In this document: one piece after another, positions 32,319 through 40,471 of the stretch
How positions within the stretch are numbered: position 1 is the stretch's first letter
Layout of the letters: each line of letters starts with the position of its first letter
From: an uncultured Bacteroides sp.
GTDB taxonomy: Bacteria > Bacteroidota > Bacteroidia > Bacteroidales > Bacteroidaceae
DNA length: 64,000 nt
Assembly: GCA_949288715.1 (NCBI GenBank)
Contig: CASELH010000002.1
Coordinates: 1 to 64,000, forward strand
Reading direction: 5' to 3'
Notes under the pieces: generated by a model
What the model was told of the DNA's origin: nothing
The model's input: the letters and a program-made list of their open reading frames with translations, nothing else
Databases searched by the model: none
Made by a program: the position numbers and the translations under genes

Positions 32319-34160
32319 TTATTGCACTTGCTTCAGCGAGTCTTCCACGTACTCAAACTGTCCCTTGCCCACCACTTCGTACTGGATGGTCCAATTCGTG
32401 TTGGCACCGTCGTAGATGACAAAGTTGATGGTGTAGATGACGGGCACGCCGTTCTCAGCCAAGTCTGCATCAGCATAGAGCACCTCCAGTGCGTGGGGGA
32501 AGGATTCGGGCAGACGCTCCCACATCAGGGCCTCGATTTCTGCATCAGAAAGGTCGTCGTAAGTACCTTGCTCCCTCCATTTGGCCACGCGGAAGTCGAA
32601 GTTGTTCTGGTAAGCCGAACCGCCATAGTAGTAGTCGTTGTTCTTATAGCTGGTGACGTATTCCGGGTGGTTGGCTATTACCCAGTCGGTGATGGCCTGG
32701 TAGAAGGTCGATACTTCGGCATTGTTCTTGCCGGCGGGCAGGTCGATGGTCACGCTGGGCGAGTAAACCCACTCCGAGCCGTTGAAGGCGTAGGGACGGG
32801 TCTCCTGGTAGACGTTGTCCGTGTACTGCCATACGTTGGTGGTGTCGTTGTAGACGTACTGGTCGGCATTGGCCGTATACTCGCCGCTGCCTGCATAGTA
32901 GCGGTAGATGACGGTGCAGGTGTCGCCACCCAGCGGATAATCCACGTTCTTCAGCAGGTAGTTGGGGATGTAGGCTTCGGCCTTCACGCTGGAGCTGAAT
33001 GCCATGTCGCTGGCAGCCGCACCCATGTCGGCATAGTCGGCGAAGGGGATGGCGATGGCCTCGGCGGAGTTTTCAAATTCATACCAGCCGCGGCTGTTCT
33101 TCTCATAGAGTACGAAGCGCATCTCGGTGTTGACTGGGGTGGGGATGTCGTTGCCCACCACGATGTTGTCCACTTGGTAGGTGGTGGTGGCGTTGCCCTG
33201 CTTATTGCCCACGTAGTGGAAGGCTACGCGGATGGTCTTCCCGCTGTAGTCGGCCAGCGACAGTACGCCAGCCGAAGCCATGGTGCCGTAGCCGCTGGTG
33301 GGTTGCTGGGGAATATTGAAGCGGGTAGTCACGTCGGTTTTCTTAGCGCCTTCGATGTCCTCTCCGTCAAAGTCTTCCACGATGTACACCGAGAGGCAGT
33401 CGGCATTCCAGTAGCCTACGGTAACGTCCCAACCCAACTTCTTGTTGGCATCCTCAATGCTGATGGCAGGAGTCACCAGCCAGGCTTCGGCCTCGGCCTC
33501 AGCGTTGTTGGCGGAGAATTGGGCGTACTTGTTCTTGCTGTATTCCTTGACTTCCCAGTTCTCCCCACTGGCTTGGATGAACCATCCGTCCAGCGAAGTG
33601 AGGTCGCCGGTGTTCAGATCCTCGAAGTTGTATTGCCAGATGGGGGAGTCCATCTGCTGGGGCACGCCGTTCTCGTTGTATTGGTATTCGATGAAGGCAT
33701 AGGTGCCTTCGGCAGCATCAGCCATTTTCTCGTTCAATATCTTGTACATCTTGCCCTCGGTACCGGCATTCAGGTAGGGGGCATAGTAGCCTTCACCGTG
33801 TACAATGTTGTAGTCGTCATCGGCCAGTGTCAGGTAGGAGATGTCAGCATACCGGTTGTTTGGCACCTTGATGCGGTAAGTGATGTTGGCTGAAAAGCCT
33901 TGGTCGGCAGTGAAGTATTTGTCGGCCAGCCATGCGGGGATATTGGCATCAGCTTCGTCCGTTGAGGTGAAGTATTTGTTGGCCTTCACGTTGGCATCGT
34001 CCATGGCCTCATAGTCGGCATCGGTCAGCGTGTAGCTTATTCTCTGCACGTTGGTGGGACGGCTCAGGTCTTCGAAGCCTTCAAAGTTGTCTTCGTTGTA
34101 ATCGCATGCGCCCATTGCCAGCAGCGATGCCATTACGGGTATCATGTATTTTCTTTTCAT
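32319..34160 (-). CDS. Choice-of-anchor J domain surface lipoprotein
   Basis: The 613-residue product has a signal peptide with lipobox C19 (LLAMGAC) followed by acidic residues (DYNEDNFEGFED), as expected for surface-exported Bacteroides lipoproteins. A lamin-G-like choice-of-anchor J (cleaved adhesin) domain spans ~180-345, from NTGDLTSLDGWFIQASGE through AWLVTPAI to VGNKQGNATTTYQVDNIVV. The C-terminal ~260 residues look beta-rich with many aromatics and are not recognised. It starts 20 bases after the TonB receptor stop, so both are one operon. It replaces the SusD position, though it is not SusD-like. Confidence 0.85.
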   Translation of the reverse strand: MKRKYMIPVMASLLAMGACDYNEDNFEGFEDLSRPTNVQRISYTLTDADYEAMDDANVKANKYFTSTDEADANIPAWLADKYFTADQGFSANITYRIKVPNNRYADISYLTLADDDYNIVHGEGYYAPYLNAGTEGKMYKILNEKMADAAEGTYAFIEYQYNENGVPQQMDSPIWQYNFEDLNTGDLTSLDGWFIQASGENWEVKEYSKNKYAQFSANNAEAEAEAWLVTPAISIEDANKKLGWDVTVGYWNADCLSVYIVEDFDGEDIEGAKKTDVTTRFNIPQQPTSGYGTMASAGVLSLADYSGKTIRVAFHYVGNKQGNATTTYQVDNIVVGNDIPTPVNTEMRFVLYEKNSRGWYEFENSAEAIAIPFADYADMGAAASDMAFSSSVKAEAYIPNYLLKNVDYPLGGDTCTVIYRYYAGSGEYTANADQYVYNDTTNVWQYTDNVYQETRPYAFNGSEWVYSPSVTIDLPAGKNNAEVSTFYQAITDWVIANHPEYVTSYKNNDYYYGGSAYQNNFDFRVAKWREQGTYDDLSDAEIEALMWERLPESFPHALEVLYADADLAENGVPVIYTINFVIYDGANTNWTIQYEVVGKGQFEYVEDSLKQVQ

Positions 34161-34180
34161 AATTCGGTTGCATTAGAGGG

Positions 34181-36919
34181 TTAGAAATCTATTTTCAGTC
34201 TCACGCTGTACGTGCGGCCCCAGGCATAGAATACTTCGGCATCTTCCCACGTGTGGCTTGCGCCGTCTTGTGCGTCGGTGATGAACGTCTGGTTGAAGAG
34301 GTTGTCGATGTTTCCGTAGAGGGTAGCCTGAATCTTGCCGATGTTGAAGCGGTAGCGTGCGCTGAAGTCGAATACGCTGGCGCTGGGGATTTCCCACGGG
34401 CTTTCATACACCTTGACCCCGTTGGCTACCAAGTCGCTGGAGCTGAACGACCAGTCGGCGTAGTTGCGTCCGTAGTAGTTCCAGTCGAGGCCGAAGCTCA
34501 GGTCTTTGGTCACCTTGGCGTCGATACCCAAGGCGGCGGTGGTCTGTGCGGAGTTACCCACCTTCGTGCCGTCCAGTATGATGGTCATCGAGGCATGATC
34601 CGGTGCTTGGATGCCGGAAGCACGTTCTATCTCGCCGCTGTTTGTCCAGCTCTTGATGGGTTGTCCGGTAGAGTCGTAGAAGTAGCCTTTGGCTTCGCAG
34701 TCCCAACGCCAGTTGCCTATGGAGAACATGCCGCGCACGTCCAGCCAGTTGAAGGGTTTGGCCACGAAGTCCAGCTCGATACCTTGGTGGATGGCGTTCA
34801 CACCGCTCATGTTCATGCTGATGCGGTCTACGAACACGCCGTCGCTATTCTCAAGGTCGATACCGCGGCTCATGGTCTTGTTCATCCACTTGGTGTGGTA
34901 GAGGTTGAGGTTGGCCGTGAAGAAGCGCGAGCGGAAGCCGTAGCCCAGCTCGGCAGAGAATACCTTCTCGTTGATGGCATCGGGGTTGGTGAGGTTGCTG
35001 GTGGTGGATTGCAGGAAAGCGCCGCCCGAGAAGAAGGGAGCACGGCTGATGTAGCCCACGTTGGCAAATACGTTGTGTTGTTCCGTCAGATTGTAGTTCA
35101 AACCGCCCTTGGCCGTCCAGCCGAGGAAGTTCACGGTCTTCGACTTAGCGTGGTCTTTGTCATAGTAGAAGCGGTCGTAGCGCCAGTATCCGGTGTTGGA
35201 GAGAGAGCCGGCCACGAAGGCACTCAGCTTGTCGCGGTTATATTCTGCTTGCGCGAAGACGCCTTCTTGCAGGGTGTAGCCATCGTAGTCACGGTAAACC
35301 ACGTCGCCCACCTTCAGCTTCTGGTTTACAAATGCCGGGCCGGCAGCTGCAGCAGCGTTGTTGGCCACGAGCACGCCCGAGCGGGAAGAGGAGTCGACGA
35401 AATACTCGCCTCCGTAGAGGTCGCAAAGCTCATTGGTGTGCACACCTTTATAATAACGGAAGTCGATGCCGCCGTAGAAGTCCACGTATTCGCCAAACTT
35501 GGTGGTGTAGGTGGAGAGCAAGCCTATCCACGTGTGTTTGTTGTAAGACTTGGACATGGCCATCACCGAGCCGTTTTCGCTGGCTTGGTTCAAGGCGTAA
35601 ATCTCATCGTAAGCAAAGGTGCCGTCCGCGTGGCGGAAGGTGGTGTTGACAATACCGTCGCTTGCGCCATACCAGTTTGTGCGGTCGGTAGACGTAAGGC
35701 CTTGTCCGGAATATCCATAACCATTACCAATGGAGGCATAGAGGGCGGTACTCAATGAAGACTTGCTATCAATTTGCCACAAGTGATTCAGCGAGAGTTG
35801 GGGCTTGTGGTACTGGTTGCGTGCCGAAGTCTTCCGCTCGCCGTTGAGGCCGTAGCCAAAGGTGGGGTTATACTTGTAGGGGCTGTCGCCATTCATGTAG
35901 CGTTCGGCCACCTTTTGCCATTCAGAGATGCGGAGACCGTCGTTATTATTACGTTGATTGTGCCATTGGGGAGCACCAAAACCTGTGAACGAGAGTTGGT
36001 GATTGTCGTTGAAGCGTTTGGTCAGGTTGATGAACCAGTTGTAGGATTCATATTCCGTGCCTTGGATGTAGCCGTCGGCCCACGTCTTGGCACCCAGTAA
36101 GGTGAGCGCCCAGCCCGACTTGCTCATGCCGGTAGAGACGTTAAACATGATTTTATTCAATCCGTCATTACCCAAAGCATAGGAAAGGGAGCCGCCTTTT
36201 TCGGCATCCACAGTCTTGGTTACAATGTTGATAGAGCCGCCTACGGAAGGTGCCGATACCTTGGAGGCACCGAGACCGCGCTGCGTCTGCATGCTGCGGG
36301 TTACATCGGACAAGCCGGCCCAATTCGACCAATATACGCCGCCCCATTCCATATCGTTCATGGGCACACCGTTAATCATTACGGCGATGTTTTCACTCTC
36401 GAAGCCACGCATGTTGATGCGCGAGTCGCCGAAACCGCCGCCCTGCTTGGTGGCATAGACACCGGGGGTGGATTTCAAGATTTCGGGAAACTCCTTCGTG
36501 CCCAGCTTTTCCTCAATGAACACGGGTTGTATGGTGGATACTGCCACCGGAGTTTTGCGTGCCACAGCTACTGAAGAGGTGATGACCACGTCGTTCAGCA
36601 TCACAGCATCGGTTTCCATCTCGATAGTGCCCAGGTTGACAGAAGCGCCCTTCTGCGTGATTTTTTTCGTCAGGTCTTTGTAGCCTACGTACTTGAATAC
36701 CAGGGTGCCTCCGGAAGCAACGCTTTGCTCGAAGTAACCGTCAAAATCGGTAATGGAGCCTTGCGTGGTACCTTCTACCATTACGGTGGCTCCTACCAGA
36801 GGCTCGCCTGTTTCTGAGTCGACAAGCTGGCCTCTCACGGTGGTTGTCTGGGCGAATGCAAGGGTGCTGCATACGCTAAGTACGGCAACCAGCAGGAAGT
36901 GAATTAGATTTTTTCTCAT
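34181..36919 (-). CDS. TonB-dependent receptor with carboxypeptidase-regulatory N-domain
   Basis: This 912-residue outer-membrane active transporter has a signal peptide ending LAFAQ. A CarboxypepD_reg-like domain follows (~25-105, VRGQLVDSETGEPLVGATVM), then a plug (~120-235, INMRGFESENIAVMINGVPM and GSINIVTK) and a 22-strand barrel ending RLKIDF with a terminal Phe. It is shorter than SusC proteins (~1000) and lacks a SusD partner, so it belongs to the non-SusC TBDR group. The downstream lipoprotein and nuclease suggest a shared substrate, possibly nucleic acid fragments, which is an inference. Confidence 0.93.
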   Translation of the reverse strand: MRKNLIHFLLVAVLSVCSTLAFAQTTTVRGQLVDSETGEPLVGATVMVEGTTQGSITDFDGYFEQSVASGGTLVFKYVGYKDLTKKITQKGASVNLGTIEMETDAVMLNDVVITSSVAVARKTPVAVSTIQPVFIEEKLGTKEFPEILKSTPGVYATKQGGGFGDSRINMRGFESENIAVMINGVPMNDMEWGGVYWSNWAGLSDVTRSMQTQRGLGASKVSAPSVGGSINIVTKTVDAEKGGSLSYALGNDGLNKIMFNVSTGMSKSGWALTLLGAKTWADGYIQGTEYESYNWFINLTKRFNDNHQLSFTGFGAPQWHNQRNNNDGLRISEWQKVAERYMNGDSPYKYNPTFGYGLNGERKTSARNQYHKPQLSLNHLWQIDSKSSLSTALYASIGNGYGYSGQGLTSTDRTNWYGASDGIVNTTFRHADGTFAYDEIYALNQASENGSVMAMSKSYNKHTWIGLLSTYTTKFGEYVDFYGGIDFRYYKGVHTNELCDLYGGEYFVDSSSRSGVLVANNAAAAAGPAFVNQKLKVGDVVYRDYDGYTLQEGVFAQAEYNRDKLSAFVAGSLSNTGYWRYDRFYYDKDHAKSKTVNFLGWTAKGGLNYNLTEQHNVFANVGYISRAPFFSGGAFLQSTTSNLTNPDAINEKVFSAELGYGFRSRFFTANLNLYHTKWMNKTMSRGIDLENSDGVFVDRISMNMSGVNAIHQGIELDFVAKPFNWLDVRGMFSIGNWRWDCEAKGYFYDSTGQPIKSWTNSGEIERASGIQAPDHASMTIILDGTKVGNSAQTTAALGIDAKVTKDLSFGLDWNYYGRNYADWSFSSSDLVANGVKVYESPWEIPSASVFDFSARYRFNIGKIQATLYGNIDNLFNQTFITDAQDGASHTWEDAEVFYAWGRTYSVRLKIDF

Positions 36920-36977
36920 AATTCTGCTTTTAGTGAATAGATAGTGTTAATTAAACATTAATTTATGTTTTGTCCTG

Positions 36978-36985
36978 CAAAGATA
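36978..36985 (-). promoter_or_regulatory. TonB receptor -7 box (TATCTTTG)
   Basis: The minus-strand TATCTTTG lies 58 bases upstream of the receptor ATG. No TTTG was found at 19-20 bp, which may indicate activator dependence. Confidence 0.65.
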
Positions 36986-37084
36986 CGGATTATGTTTTAT
37001 ACTTCTGTTACAAAAGTATGACTAATTTAAGGGTTTATGCAGTTTTTATGCGAGCGTGGAATAAGAGAGCCCCCGCCTCTCCTT

Positions 37085-37150
37085 GACAATGTATGGAGGA
37101 GGCGGGGGCAATGTATGGAAAAGGCCGTGGCAAAGTATGGAGGAGTGCAC
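37085..37150 (+). repeat. 22-bp tandem array, three units
   Basis: Units at 37085-37106, 37107-37128 and 37129-37150 share (G)CAA(T/A)GTATGGA(G/A)(G/A)A and GG. The array lies three bases beyond the ppx stop codon and ~100 bases upstream of the TonB receptor -7 box. Confidence 0.88.
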
Positions 37151-37153
37151 GCG

Positions 37154-38071
37154 TCAGCCTTCTTCCTGGCGGATGCGTGCATAGAGGCCGTCGATAATGC
37201 CGTCGGCCACGCCGATGACGGGCACGTAGATGTATTCCGCCCCGATGATGTCGGCTATGGTGAGAAAGATTTCGCCGGCGGGCACGATGACGTCGGCACG
37301 GTCGGCCTTAAGACTGTATTTCTCCATCCGCTCGTCCACCGAAAGGCTTTTCAGGTCTTCGTGAAGGGAGCGCAGAGTGGGGACGGTGATGCGCAGTTGC
37401 TTTTTGTCTTTCTTCTCGGCCAGGCGGTATAGCTTGTTGATGTTTCCGCCCGAGCCGATGATGTTGGTGCCGGGGTACGATTGAGCCAAGGCGGCCATGT
37501 CTTGCTTGAGGCGTTCCCATTCGCTCTCCTTTACGGCATTGCTCAAGATGCGCACGGTACCTATATTATATGAGCGGCTGCATACCAGTTCGCCTTGGGC
37601 AAGCATGTTGATTTCGGTGCTGCCTCCGCCCACGTCTACATACATGTAGTTGCCTTGGCGGTCTTCCATGTATTCTATGTGATTGTTGTACACCATCTGT
37701 GCTTCCTCTTGCCCGTCGATGATTTCGATGTCGATGCCCGTCTTTTTTCTGATGGCTTTGATGATGTCGCGCCCGTTCAAGGCATCGCGCATGGCCGAGG
37801 TAGCGCAGGCCCGGTAGTGTTCTACCTTGTAGATTTTCATCAGCTGGGCGTATGACTTCATGAGGCGTATCATGTTCTTTTCCTTTTGCCCGGATATCTT
37901 TGCCCCGGCAAAAACGTCGAAACCCAACCGCAGAGGTACGCGGAGCAAGAGAACTTTGGCAAACATGGGCTGCCCGTCTTTCTCCTTGAGTTGCTTGATG
38001 AGGAGGCGCACGGCGTTCGAGCCTATGTCAATAGCGGCAAAGCTGGTAGGGGTGTCTGATTTCTTTTTCAT
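37154..38071 (-). CDS. Ppx/GppA family exopolyphosphatase
   Basis: The 305-residue ASKHA-fold phosphatase contains AAIDIGSNAVRLLI (phosphate-1 loop), the family segment EEAQMVYNNH and a second phosphate loop VDVGGGSTEI. Only the short form of the family is present; the C-terminal HD-like domain of E. coli Ppx (513 aa) is missing. It overlaps the ppk stop by four bases (ATGA at 38068-38071), giving a ppk-ppx operon. Substrate may be polyphosphate or pppGpp; the polyphosphate kinase partner favours polyphosphate. Confidence 0.92.
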   Translation of the reverse strand: MKKKSDTPTSFAAIDIGSNAVRLLIKQLKEKDGQPMFAKVLLLRVPLRLGFDVFAGAKISGQKEKNMIRLMKSYAQLMKIYKVEHYRACATSAMRDALNGRDIIKAIRKKTGIDIEIIDGQEEAQMVYNNHIEYMEDRQGNYMYVDVGGGSTEINMLAQGELVCSRSYNIGTVRILSNAVKESEWERLKQDMAALAQSYPGTNIIGSGGNINKLYRLAEKKDKKQLRITVPTLRSLHEDLKSLSVDERMEKYSLKADRADVIVPAGEIFLTIADIIGAEYIYVPVIGVADGIIDGLYARIRQEEG

Positions 38072-40131
38072 ACGTTTTCTGCTAAATATTCGTTGTAAAG
38101 TGCTTCTTGCGAACGGAAGGGAGCAGCTTCGTCAGCGCTCTGAAGGCGGTTATCGCCTTGTCCGTCCACGATGCGTCCTTGCAGGGTGTCTCTGAGGCCA
38201 TACTCCACGATGCGCTTCATCTCCCCCTTGAGGGCAGGGTCATAAATAGGGGTAATGACTTCGATGCGGTGGTCGAGGTTGCGGGGCATCCAGTCGGCCG
38301 AACCGATGAATATCTTTTCTCCCTCGCCTCCATCGTTGGCAAAGATAAAGATGCGCGAGTGCTCCAGGTAGCGGTCGATGATGCCGCGTATATGGATATG
38401 GTCGCTCACGCCTTCGATGCCGGTGATGAGCGAGCAATTGCCGCGCACCAGCAAGTCTATGTCTACCCCGGCGGCAGATGCCTCATAAAGCTTTTGCACC
38501 ATGATGGGGTCGGTGATGTGGTTTATCTTTATTTTAATGTAGGCGGGCTTTCCGGCCTTCTTGTTTTTAATTTCGTTATTGATGAGGGCAATGAATTTCT
38601 TCTTCATCTCGTTGGGCGACACCAGCAGTTCGCGGAAGCGTATGGGGTTGTAGGGGCGCTCGATGAAGTCGAACACCATGTCTACTTCCCTTACCAGCCG
38701 CGGGTTGGCGGTCATGAGCATGCAGTCGGTGTAGGTGCGGGCGTTGCCTTCGTGGAAGTTGCCCGTGCTGATGCAGGCAATGTCCGGCCCTTTCTTGGTG
38801 CCGATGTGGGTGATTTTGGAGTGTATCTTCAAGCCTTCCACGCCGAAGATTACCTTAATGCCCGCATCTTGCATCTTCTTCGACCAATGGATGTTGGAGG
38901 CTTCGTCGAAGCGGGCAAGTAGTTCGATGACGACGGTCACCTTCTTGCCGTTGCGTGCGGCACCTATGAGGGCTTTCACTACTTTCGACTCTTTGGCCAG
39001 GCGGTAGAGGGTGATTTTGATGCTGGATACTTGCTTGCTCACGGCTGCTTCCTGAAGCACGCGGATGAACGAGTCGAAACTATGGTAAGGCACGTGCAGG
39101 AAGCGGTCTTTTTGTTGTATCTTTTGGATGAGACTTTCGGGGCCGTCCAGCTCTTTTTTCAAGATAGAGGGCCACTTGGGGTATTTCAAGTCGGTGCGTC
39201 CGCAGTCGGGAAAGCCCATCATGTCCTTGTGGTTCTGGTAGCGTCCGCTGTCGAGCACTACGTCGAGGCTGTCCAGATCCATCTTTTTCAGCACACGCTT
39301 CAGCAGGTCTTTGGGCATCTGTGCGTCGTAGATGAAGCGCAGGGGCTCGCCCCGTTTGCGGCTCTTTACGCCTTTCGATATCTTTTGCAGGGTGCCGGTG
39401 CGCAGGTCGTTGTCAATCTCCATCTCGGCATCGCGGGTGAACTTGAAGGCATAGGCCTTGAAGTCGGTGTAGCCCAGCCCCTCGAACACCAGGGGAAGGC
39501 AGCACCGGATGATGTCGTCCACATACATCAGGTAGCTTCGCCCGTCTTCGTCGGGCAGGCGTACGAAGCGGCCGCACACGTCGACAGGCAGCTCCAGAAA
39601 GGCGTAATCGGTGCTCGACTTAGAGCCTTCCTTGCTCACCTTGACGGCCAGATAAATGTTTTCATCGTTCTCGCAGTCCATCGACTTGATGGCGCTGAAC
39701 CAGATGGGCACGATGCTTCCCGCCAGCTTCTGCTTGTAGTAGGTGCGGATAAACTCCAGCTGGGCAGGGCTCACTTCGGTGTCTTTCACCAGGAAAATGT
39801 TTTCGCGCTTCAATTCCTCGGTCACATGATGTACGGTGGCGGAGTATTCTTTGACAAACTGGGCGTTGAGCTTGCTGATTTGCTTGATAATCTTCCGTGC
39901 CTTCTCGCTATCGGCCGAGGCGGATTTTTCCGTGCTCTCGGCTATGCGACTTTGCGAGGCCATGCGTACTCGGAAGAATTCGTCCAGGTTGTTGGAGTAA
40001 ATGCCTAAGAAGGTCATGCGTTCCAGCAGAGGTACTTCTTCACGCTGGGCCTCCTGGAGGATGCGGTGGTTGAAGTACATCCAGCTGATGTCCCTTTCCA
40101 GGTAAGGGAGGGGTTTCTTTTTCTGTGCCAT
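38068..40131 (-). CDS. ppk1: Polyphosphate kinase 1
   Basis: This enzyme reversibly polymerises the gamma-phosphate of ATP into inorganic polyphosphate. The start MAQKKKPLPYLERDISWMYF at 40131 gives 687 residues. A weak -7 box (GACCTTTG, 40158-40165) lies inside a longer frame from 40170, which supports the shorter start. The PLD-like catalytic core includes the autophosphorylated histidine H437 in GLKIHSKITHIG and the later EGNARTYTDCML and RGNCSLITGIEG. N-terminal and head domains are complete. It is translationally coupled to the exopolyphosphatase downstream. Confidence 0.96.
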   Translation of the reverse strand: MAQKKKPLPYLERDISWMYFNHRILQEAQREEVPLLERMTFLGIYSNNLDEFFRVRMASQSRIAESTEKSASADSEKARKIIKQISKLNAQFVKEYSATVHHVTEELKRENIFLVKDTEVSPAQLEFIRTYYKQKLAGSIVPIWFSAIKSMDCENDENIYLAVKVSKEGSKSSTDYAFLELPVDVCGRFVRLPDEDGRSYLMYVDDIIRCCLPLVFEGLGYTDFKAYAFKFTRDAEMEIDNDLRTGTLQKISKGVKSRKRGEPLRFIYDAQMPKDLLKRVLKKMDLDSLDVVLDSGRYQNHKDMMGFPDCGRTDLKYPKWPSILKKELDGPESLIQKIQQKDRFLHVPYHSFDSFIRVLQEAAVSKQVSSIKITLYRLAKESKVVKALIGAARNGKKVTVVIELLARFDEASNIHWSKKMQDAGIKVIFGVEGLKIHSKITHIGTKKGPDIACISTGNFHEGNARTYTDCMLMTANPRLVREVDMVFDFIERPYNPIRFRELLVSPNEMKKKFIALINNEIKNKKAGKPAYIKIKINHITDPIMVQKLYEASAAGVDIDLLVRGNCSLITGIEGVSDHIHIRGIIDRYLEHSRIFIFANDGGEGEKIFIGSADWMPRNLDHRIEVITPIYDPALKGEMKRIVEYGLRDTLQGRIVDGQGDNRLQSADEAAPFRSQEALYNEYLAENV

Positions 40132-40237
40132 GATGCGGGGTGTTTGTAGACTTTGTGCAAAGGTCGGCATTTTATGTTACATTTTCGTTTCAAAAAGAAA
40201 TTTTTGGCAAATATTCATATAAATCGGTGTAACTTTC

Positions 40238-40245
40238 TATCTTTG
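40238..40245 (+). promoter_or_regulatory. -7 box (TATCTTTG) upstream of the M23 gene
   Basis: TATCTTTG lies 226 bases before the peptidase ATG, so the leader would include the 22-bp array at 40331-40418. An ATG just after it runs into a stop after two codons. Confidence 0.55.
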
Positions 40246-40330
40246 CCCCATGAAATAGAAACTTGGTGTGGTGGCAGATTGAGTAATTAATATATGTCTT
40301 GATTTTTAGAGTCTTACTCCTTCTCTGTCA

Positions 40331-40418
40331 GCGATACTACGCCAGGAAGCTAGTGATACTACGCTAGGAAGCTAGCGATACTACGCCAGGATGGTGGTGA
40401 TACTATGCTAAGAAATTG
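40331..40418 (+). repeat. 22-bp tandem array, four units
   Basis: Units at 40331, 40353, 40375 and 40397 begin G(C/T)GATACTA(C/T)GC(C/T)A. Units 1 and 3 are near-identical over 17 bases, as are units 2 and 4 over shorter stretches, suggesting an older 44-bp duplication. It lies in the gene-free stretch 40132-40471 between divergent ppk1 and the M23 gene, ending 53 bases before the latter's ATG. Confidence 0.92.
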
Positions 40419-40471
40419 GTATTTCATCACTCCCTGCAGGCCGGTAAACTTGGTAAAGGAAAAACTTTCGG

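Noticed and set aside
32319..36919. TonB receptor and lipoprotein as a SusC/SusD polysaccharide locus
   Set aside because: The receptor is ~100 residues shorter than SusC, the lipoprotein has an anchor-J domain instead of SusD repeats, and there is no glycoside hydrolase next to it.
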